Shown one piece after another: positions 59,824 through 64,000 of a DNA stretch of 64,000 nucleotides (its first letter is position 1; every line of letters starts with the position of its first letter). The position numbers and the translations under genes are program-made. The stretch comes from Amycolatopsis sp. 195334CR (GTDB taxonomy: Bacteria; Actinomycetota; Actinomycetes; Mycobacteriales; Pseudonocardiaceae): NCBI RefSeq assembly GCF_017309385.1, contig NZ_JAFJMJ010000002.1:558001-622000 (forward strand), given 5' to 3'. The notes beneath the pieces were generated by a model. The model was not told the origin of the DNA. It did not search any database and saw nothing but the letters and a program-made list of their open reading frames with translations.

Positions 59824-60715
59824 GTCGTAGCGCGTTTTCGCCGGCGACGGCTTGGCGTGCGGCGGAAGGCAGGTCGTCGAGCAGCTGGGCGAGCCGCGCC
59901 ACTTCGGCCTTCCAGTCCGAGTGCGGGCCGACGATGTCGCTGCCGCAGACGAACCGGTCCGGGTGCGCCACGACCAGCTCCCGCCACCGCGGGACCAGCC
60001 GCCCGTCGTCGAGGATGTGGTCGAGCAGCGCCCACGACAGGTCCACGTGCAGCCGGGGGTGCTGTTCGAGCAGGTCGGCGACCACCTTGCCCTGGTCCTG
60101 CGGCTCCACCCGGCGGGAAACGCCGGCGTGGCACCAGACGACCGCGGTGCGCGGGTGCCGCCGCAGCATCCCGGCCAGCTGGTCGACGTACTCGTGTTCC
60201 CCCGGCCGTCCCGGCGAACTGCTGTCGTGGTGGATCGCGATTGGCACCTCGCGCTCGGCGGCGAAGTCGAAGACCGGGTCGAGCGCGAGGTGGTCCGCGC
60301 ACGGGTTCTCGCCCCTGGTCAGGTTGGTCAGGTCGTCGTGGCGGAGCATGACCTCGCCGATGCCCCGCCACGTGTCGTGCCGCGACCACACCAGCTCCAC
60401 GTGCTCGATCGCGAGGCGGTCGGTGGGGTCGAACCCGCACATCGTCGGCGCCACCCGGCTGCCCAGGTCGTCCGGCAGTTCGGCGTGCAGGCTCGCCACC
60501 AGCTCGTCGGTCAGCGAGTAGTACTGGCACGGCGCGTTGCCGTCGAGGTAGTAGCCGGGTTTGCGCGGCTCGTTGAGCGGCCACTTCTTCTTCACCGGCA
60601 ACCCGCACACCACCGCGCGGTCCACTCCGGCGTCCGCCAGCTTCCGCGCGAAGGCCGCCGGGGTGAGCCGGTCCTGCAGGAAGTCCACCACGTGGACATG
60701 CGCGTCGACGAGCAT
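59807..60715 (-). CDS. amidohydrolase family protein
   Basis: A 302-aa TIM-barrel metal hydrolase. Metal ligands: DAHVHV at residues 4-9, IHHDSS in strand 5 region, WCHAGV in strand 6 region and GSDIVGPHSDW (final Asp). It resembles amidohydrolase-2 (lactonase/decarboxylase-like) proteins. ATG 60715 is 9 bp downstream of the MFS stop, so it is probably cotranscribed with the pump. The stop lies within the tandem repeat region; the last residues ALRLWWQE are encoded by sequence echoed in each repeat unit. Confidence 0.85.
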   Translation of the reverse strand: MLVDAHVHVVDFLQDRLTPAAFARKLADAGVDRAVVCGLPVKKKWPLNEPRKPGYYLDGNAPCQYYSLTDELVASLHAELPDDLGSRVAPTMCGFDPTDRLAIEHVELVWSRHDTWRGIGEVMLRHDDLTNLTRGENPCADHLALDPVFDFAAEREVPIAIHHDSSSPGRPGEHEYVDQLAGMLRRHPRTAVVWCHAGVSRRVEPQDQGKVVADLLEQHPRLHVDLSWALLDHILDDGRLVPRWRELVVAHPDRFVCGSDIVGPHSDWKAEVARLAQLLDDLPSAARQAVAGENALRLWWQE

Positions 60716-60724
60716 CGCGCCAGC

Positions 60725-62212
60725 CTAAGGAAGATCGGCGGTAGCGGCATCCGCACCGCGCCGGGACAGCAGCGACTGCAGGACGACGAGCCCGCCGAGG
60801 ACGAGCACGGCCACGCCGAGCACCCGCAACCCGGTGCTGGCGCCGGTGACGAACGCGCTGACGATTTCGTGGGCGCGTCCGGGGTGCGCGGCGAGCGCCT
60901 GGGCCACGGTCCTGGCGTGCACATCGGGCGGGAGTTCGGCGGTGAAGCGGGCGGTGAGCACCGTGCCGATCACGGCGACCCCGAGCGCGCTGCCGAATTC
61001 GCGGGTGGTGGCCTGCAAACCCGTGCCGACGCCGGTCTGCGACGGCGGCAGCGAGCCGGTGATGACGCCGGAGAGCGTCGGCAGGGCCAGCGTCACGCCG
61101 ATGCCGGTCACCACCAGCCAGGCCGCGTAGGCGGGATACGGGGTTTGGGTGTCGCTTGTGGACAGTCCAAGCAGGCCGCCGCCGACGCAGGCGAACGCCA
61201 GCACCAGGGTGGCGTCGAGGCCGATGCGCCGGGCCACGCGGCCGGCGTGCGGCCCGCCGAGGATCAGCGGCACGGTCAGCGGGATGATCCCGAGCCCGGT
61301 GCCCAGCACGCCGAACCCCTTGCCGTACTGGAGGAACGAGGCGTTGACGTAGAACAGCGCGAACATGCCGAAGAACACCGTGGTCATGCCGAGGCAGGCG
61401 CTGCGCAGGCCCGCGATCCGGAACAGGCGGGGGTCGAGCAGCGGGTGCTCGGTCCGCAGTTCGACGAACACCCAGGCGGCGAAGAGCACCGCGGAACCGG
61501 CGAACCCGCTGAGCACGATCGTGCTGCCCCAGCCTGCCTCCGGGCCCTGCACGATGCCGACCAGCAGGGCGACCGAGGCACCGACGAACAACGCCGCGCC
61601 GAGCGGGTCGAGGCGGCGGTCGTGCCGGGACGACACCGGCGCGATCCGGGCGGTGAGCGCGGCGAGCACCAGCGCGAGCGGGACGGCGGCCGCGAACAGC
61701 CAGCGCCACGACCCGCCGGTCAGGATCGCGCCACCGCCGACGTTCCCGGCGACCCCGCCGATCCCGGTCATCGACGCCCAGGTGGCGATCGTCGCACCCT
61801 TGCGTTCGGCGGGTACGGCGTGCAGCAGCACGGCGAGTGTGTTGGGCAGCACAGCGGCGGCGCCGATGCCGGTGACGGCCCGTCCGGCGAGGAGGATCGG
61901 CACGTCGGGGGCGATCGCGGAGAGCAGCGCGCCCGCGGCGAACAGCCCGAGCCCGGTCAGCAGCACGCCCTTGCGCCCGAAGCGGTCACCGGCCGCGCCG
62001 CCGGGGATCACCAGGCAGGCGAAGAAGATCACGTAGGTGTCGACGAGCCAGACCAGTGCCGGGGCCGACGGGTGCAGCTCGCTCGCGGCGAGCATCGGCA
62101 CGGCGAGGTTGATCGCCGCGACCATGCCGACGACCAGCACGACGCAGGCGCACAGGGTGGTGAGCAGGCCGCGGTGCCCGACGGGGCGTTCTTGGAGGAC
62201 GGTGTGGGACAT
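60725..62212 (-). CDS. MFS drug:H+ antiporter, 14-helix (DHA2) type
   Basis: A 495-aa protein with about 14 membrane helices. DHA2 signatures: LVWLVDTYVIFFACLVIPGGAAGDRFGRKGVLLTGL (motif A), AVTGIGAAAVLPNTLAVL (motif C region) and GLQATTREFGSALGVAVIGTVL. It exports drugs or metabolites in exchange for protons. ATG 62212 gives the usual N-terminus. The amidohydrolase follows in the same operon. A small palindrome lies 59 bp upstream. Confidence 0.93.
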   Translation of the reverse strand: MSHTVLQERPVGHRGLLTTLCACVVLVVGMVAAINLAVPMLAASELHPSAPALVWLVDTYVIFFACLVIPGGAAGDRFGRKGVLLTGLGLFAAGALLSAIAPDVPILLAGRAVTGIGAAAVLPNTLAVLLHAVPAERKGATIATWASMTGIGGVAGNVGGGAILTGGSWRWLFAAAVPLALVLAALTARIAPVSSRHDRRLDPLGAALFVGASVALLVGIVQGPEAGWGSTIVLSGFAGSAVLFAAWVFVELRTEHPLLDPRLFRIAGLRSACLGMTTVFFGMFALFYVNASFLQYGKGFGVLGTGLGIIPLTVPLILGGPHAGRVARRIGLDATLVLAFACVGGGLLGLSTSDTQTPYPAYAAWLVVTGIGVTLALPTLSGVITGSLPPSQTGVGTGLQATTREFGSALGVAVIGTVLTARFTAELPPDVHARTVAQALAAHPGRAHEIVSAFVTGASTGLRVLGVAVLVLGGLVVLQSLLSRRGADAATADLP

Positions 62213-62270
62213 GGCGTCGACGCTAGGAAGATCCGGGACCGTTGTGCCACGCAAGATTGACAAGGTTGCT

Positions 62271-62285
62271 TTGCGTCCAACGCAA
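62271..62285. promoter_or_regulatory. palindrome upstream of the MFS pump
   Basis: TTGCGT-N3-ACGCAA lies in the 134-bp gap between the divergent MFS and thyA genes. It resembles the TTGCG/CGCAA repeats seen before the Lrp gene at 37259 and the GbsR-like gene at 5612. Possible operator; regulator unknown. Confidence 0.4.
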
Positions 62286-62346
62286 TCCACCGGTGTACCG
62301 GCCTGCCGGAGGCGATACCGGAGAGACCTCGTCTAGGCTCGCGGGC

Positions 62347-63144
62347 ATGCCCGACACGCAGTACGAAGACCTCCTCCGCCACGTCCTCGACACCGGCGCG
62401 CGCAAGGGGGACCGCACCGGCACGGGCACGCGGTCGATCTTCGGGCACCAGCTCCGCTACCGGCTCTCCGACGGCTTCCCGCTGGTCACCACCAAGAAAG
62501 TGCACTTCCGCTCGATCGCGTACGAGCTGCTGTGGTTCCTGCGCGGCGACTCGAACGTGAACTGGCTGCGTGAGCACGGCGTCTCGATCTGGGACGAGTG
62601 GGCGGCCCCCGACGGCGACCTCGGACCGATCTACGGCGTGCAGTGGCGGTCGTGGCCGACCCCGGACGGCGGCCAGATCGACCAGCTCGCCGAGGTGCTG
62701 CGCGCGCTGCGGGAGAACCCCGATTCGCGGCGGATCATCGTCTCCGCGTGGAACGTCGCCGACATCCCGAGGATGGCGCTGCCGCCGTGCCACGCGTTCT
62801 TCCAGTTCTACGTCGCGGACGGCAGGCTGTCGTGCCAGCTGTACCAGCGCAGCGCCGACCTGTTCCTCGGCGTGCCGTTCAACATCGCCAGCTACGCGCT
62901 GCTCACGCACATGCTCGCCGAGCAGTCGGGCCTGGAGGTCGGCGACTTCGTCTGGACCGGTGGCGACTGCCACATCTACGACAACCACGAGGAGCAGGTC
63001 CGCACGCAGCTCGCCCGTGACGCGCGGCCGTTCCCCTCGCTGAGCCTGAAGCCGGCGGACAGCCTGTTCGACTACAGCTACGAGCACATCGCGCTGGACG
63101 GCTACGACCCGCATCCCGGCATCAAGGCGCCGGTGGCGGTGTGA
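62347..63144 (+). CDS. thyA: thymidylate synthase
   Basis: A 265-aa ThyA of normal length. Diagnostic parts: [32 protein letters not shown], catalytic Cys148 in [39 protein letters not shown] and [12 protein letters not shown]. It converts dUMP and methylene-tetrahydrofolate to dTMP and dihydrofolate. It is coupled (4-bp overlap) to dfrA, which recycles the dihydrofolate. Start ATG 62347 gives the canonical N-terminus. Confidence 0.97.
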   Translation: MPDTQYEDLLRHVLDTGARKGDRTGTGTRSIFGHQLRYRLSDGFPLVTTKKVHFRSIAYELLWFLRGDSNVNWLREHGVSIWDEWAAPDGDLGPIYGVQWRSWPTPDGGQIDQLAEVLRALRENPDSRRIIVSAWNVADIPRMALPPCHAFFQFYVADGRLSCQLYQRSADLFLGVPFNIASYALLTHMLAEQSGLEVGDFVWTGGDCHIYDNHEEQVRTQLARDARPFPSLSLKPADSLFDYSYEHIALDGYDPHPGIKAPVAV

Positions 63145-63599
63145 TCGGGCTGATCTGGGCGCAGTCCTCGACCGGGGTCATCGGCCGCGACGGCACGCTG
63201 CCGTGGCACCTGCCCGAGGACCTGAAGCACTTCCGCGCGGTGACCTCGGGCGCGACCGTGCTGATGGGCCGCCGCACCTGGGAGTCGCTGCCGCCGCGGT
63301 TCCGGCCGCTGCCCGGCCGGCGCAACCTCGTGCTGTCGAGCACCCCGCAGGCGGGCGCGGAAACTTTTCCCGACCTGGCGGAAGCCCTGGCGGCGGTGTC
63401 CGGGGACGTGTGGGTGATCGGCGGCGCGGCGGTGTACCGCGCGGCCCTGCCGATCGCGGACCGCGTCGAGGTCACCGAGATCCAGGAGCCCTTCGACGGC
63501 GACACCTACGCGCCGGACGTCGGGCGCGCGCCGGACTCGATCGGGGCGTGGCAGGAGTCCACGACCGGCCTGCACTACCGGTTCCTGAGCTGGGCCTGA
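63141..63599 (+). CDS. dfrA: dihydrofolate reductase
   Basis: A 152-aa DHFR. Key features: [32 protein letters not shown] (Trp and acidic active-site residue), [12 protein letters not shown] (NADPH site), RRNLVLSS and [14 protein letters not shown]. It reduces dihydrofolate to tetrahydrofolate with NADPH and is the target of trimethoprim. GTG start overlaps the thyA stop. Its last 25 bp overlap the convergent Lrp gene. Confidence 0.97.
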   Translation: MIGLIWAQSSTGVIGRDGTLPWHLPEDLKHFRAVTSGATVLMGRRTWESLPPRFRPLPGRRNLVLSSTPQAGAETFPDLAEALAAVSGDVWVIGGAAVYRAALPIADRVEVTEIQEPFDGDTYAPDVGRAPDSIGAWQESTTGLHYRFLSWA

Positions 63600-64000
63600 A
63601 CCGGTAGCGGGCGGCGCGGGACCGGCTCGGACACGACGATCGAGGTGGTCGTCTGCCCGAACATGAGGAACTGGTCGAGCACCGCTTCGAGCTGCGCGAT
63701 CGACGGCCCGTGCACCTTGAGCAGGAAGCAGTCCTCCCCGGTGATCCGGAAGCACTCGACCACCTGCGGGGTCTCCTGCGCCGCCGCGACGATCTTGGGG
63801 AGCTGACCGGGGCCGGGGCGGATGCGCACGAAGGCGGTCACCGGCAGGCCGAGCGCGGCCGGGTCGACCTCCATCCGGAAGCCGGTGATCACCCCGGCGC
63901 GCTCCAGGCGCTGGACGCGTTCGGTGACCGCCGGCGCCGACATGCCGACGCGGCGGCCGAGCGCGGACATGGACAGCCGCGGGTCGTCGTGCAGCTCGTC
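63575..64000 (-). CDS. Lrp/AsnC family regulator (start outside window)
   Basis: The frame is open to base 64000 (DELHDDPRLSMSALGRRVG at the edge), so the N-terminus lies beyond the window. The visible part has the second half of the AsnC helix-turn-helix (MSALGRRVGMSAPAVTERVQRLERAGVITGF) and the RAM domain (AFVRIRPGPGQLPKIVAAAQETPQVVECFRITGEDCFLLKVHGPSI). It probably senses an amino acid. Its target cannot be seen. Confidence 0.92.
   Translation of the reverse strand, partial: DELHDDPRLSMSALGRRVGMSAPAVTERVQRLERAGVITGFRMEVDPAALGLPVTAFVRIRPGPGQLPKIVAAAQETPQVVECFRITGEDCFLLKVHGPSIAQLEAVLDQFLMFGQTTTSIVVSEPVPRRPLPVQAQLRNR

Overview
The window is strongly GC-rich, its codons end mostly in G or C, and genes are packed with 4-bp ATGA/GTGA overlaps. 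GTG starts are common, and one-component regulators are very dense (about twenty in 64 kb). Gene content (CmtR/CtpG-like pair, STAS anti-anti-sigma factor, DivIVA-motif protein, MocR, many TetR/MerR/MarR) fits an actinomycete chromosome, most likely Pseudonocardiaceae such as Amycolatopsis. This is inferred from gene style, not from a marker gene. I see no rRNA, tRNA, CRISPR array, prophage or large biosynthetic cluster.

Layout. 1-9.3 kb: end of a TPR/aspartyl-protease-fold protein, a methyltransferase divergent from a TetR, small DivIVA-like and STAS proteins, a serine hydrolase, a GbsR-like regulator, a lipoprotein hydrolase, a DinB protein, an XRE-cupin regulator and a small secreted protein. 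9.3-21 kb: a GntR gene followed by an MFS gene whose N-terminus is broken by a palindromic repeat. Divergent from them is a seven-gene, tightly coupled operon (ABC binding protein, fused permease, ATPase, isocitrate/isopropylmalate-type dehydrogenase, Asp/Glu racemase-like protein, aconitase, Ldh2-type dehydrogenase), which I read as organic-acid uptake and oxidation. 21-22.6 kb: an IS110-type element that cuts off the end of a lost gene. 22.6-37.7 kb: housekeeping-style accessory genes: RibD-like reductase, MocR, BBE-type flavoenzyme, hydrolase-MerR pair with a MerR promoter, FadR/LldD pair, two-component system, cysteine-synthase-like enzyme plus MFS exporter, PadR-GyrI fusion, ProC-like/Lrp pair.

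37.8-42.2 kb holds the most interesting unit: five overlapping genes encoding a Ycf46-like AAA ATPase, a DUF2997 protein, an NrdG-like radical-SAM protein, a DUF1257 (Ycf35-like) protein, and a 485-aa protein with IF-2-like barrels, a Pro/Gln/Gly-rich linker and a ComEA-type helix-hairpin-helix. The set has no assigned function that I know of.

42.2-64 kb: secreted protein, MerR and epoxide hydrolase divergent from MarR with two operators; a four-gene quinone-oxidoreductase/TetR/membrane/LuxR operon facing a paralogous TetR; a DUF4097 protein with a clear terminator; a zone of two decayed genes; AraC/TauE; a BlaI-M56-transporter operon facing an NlpC/P60 hydrolase; a CmtR-like sensor, P1B ATPase and ICMT operon; a 58-bp tandem repeat built from the 3' ends of two convergent genes; amidohydrolase; MFS pump; thyA-dfrA; and the start-less end of an Lrp gene.

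Many promoters carry perfect palindromes next to the regulator gene they probably serve, and these are listed individually. All functions come from reading motifs by eye; no database search was run.
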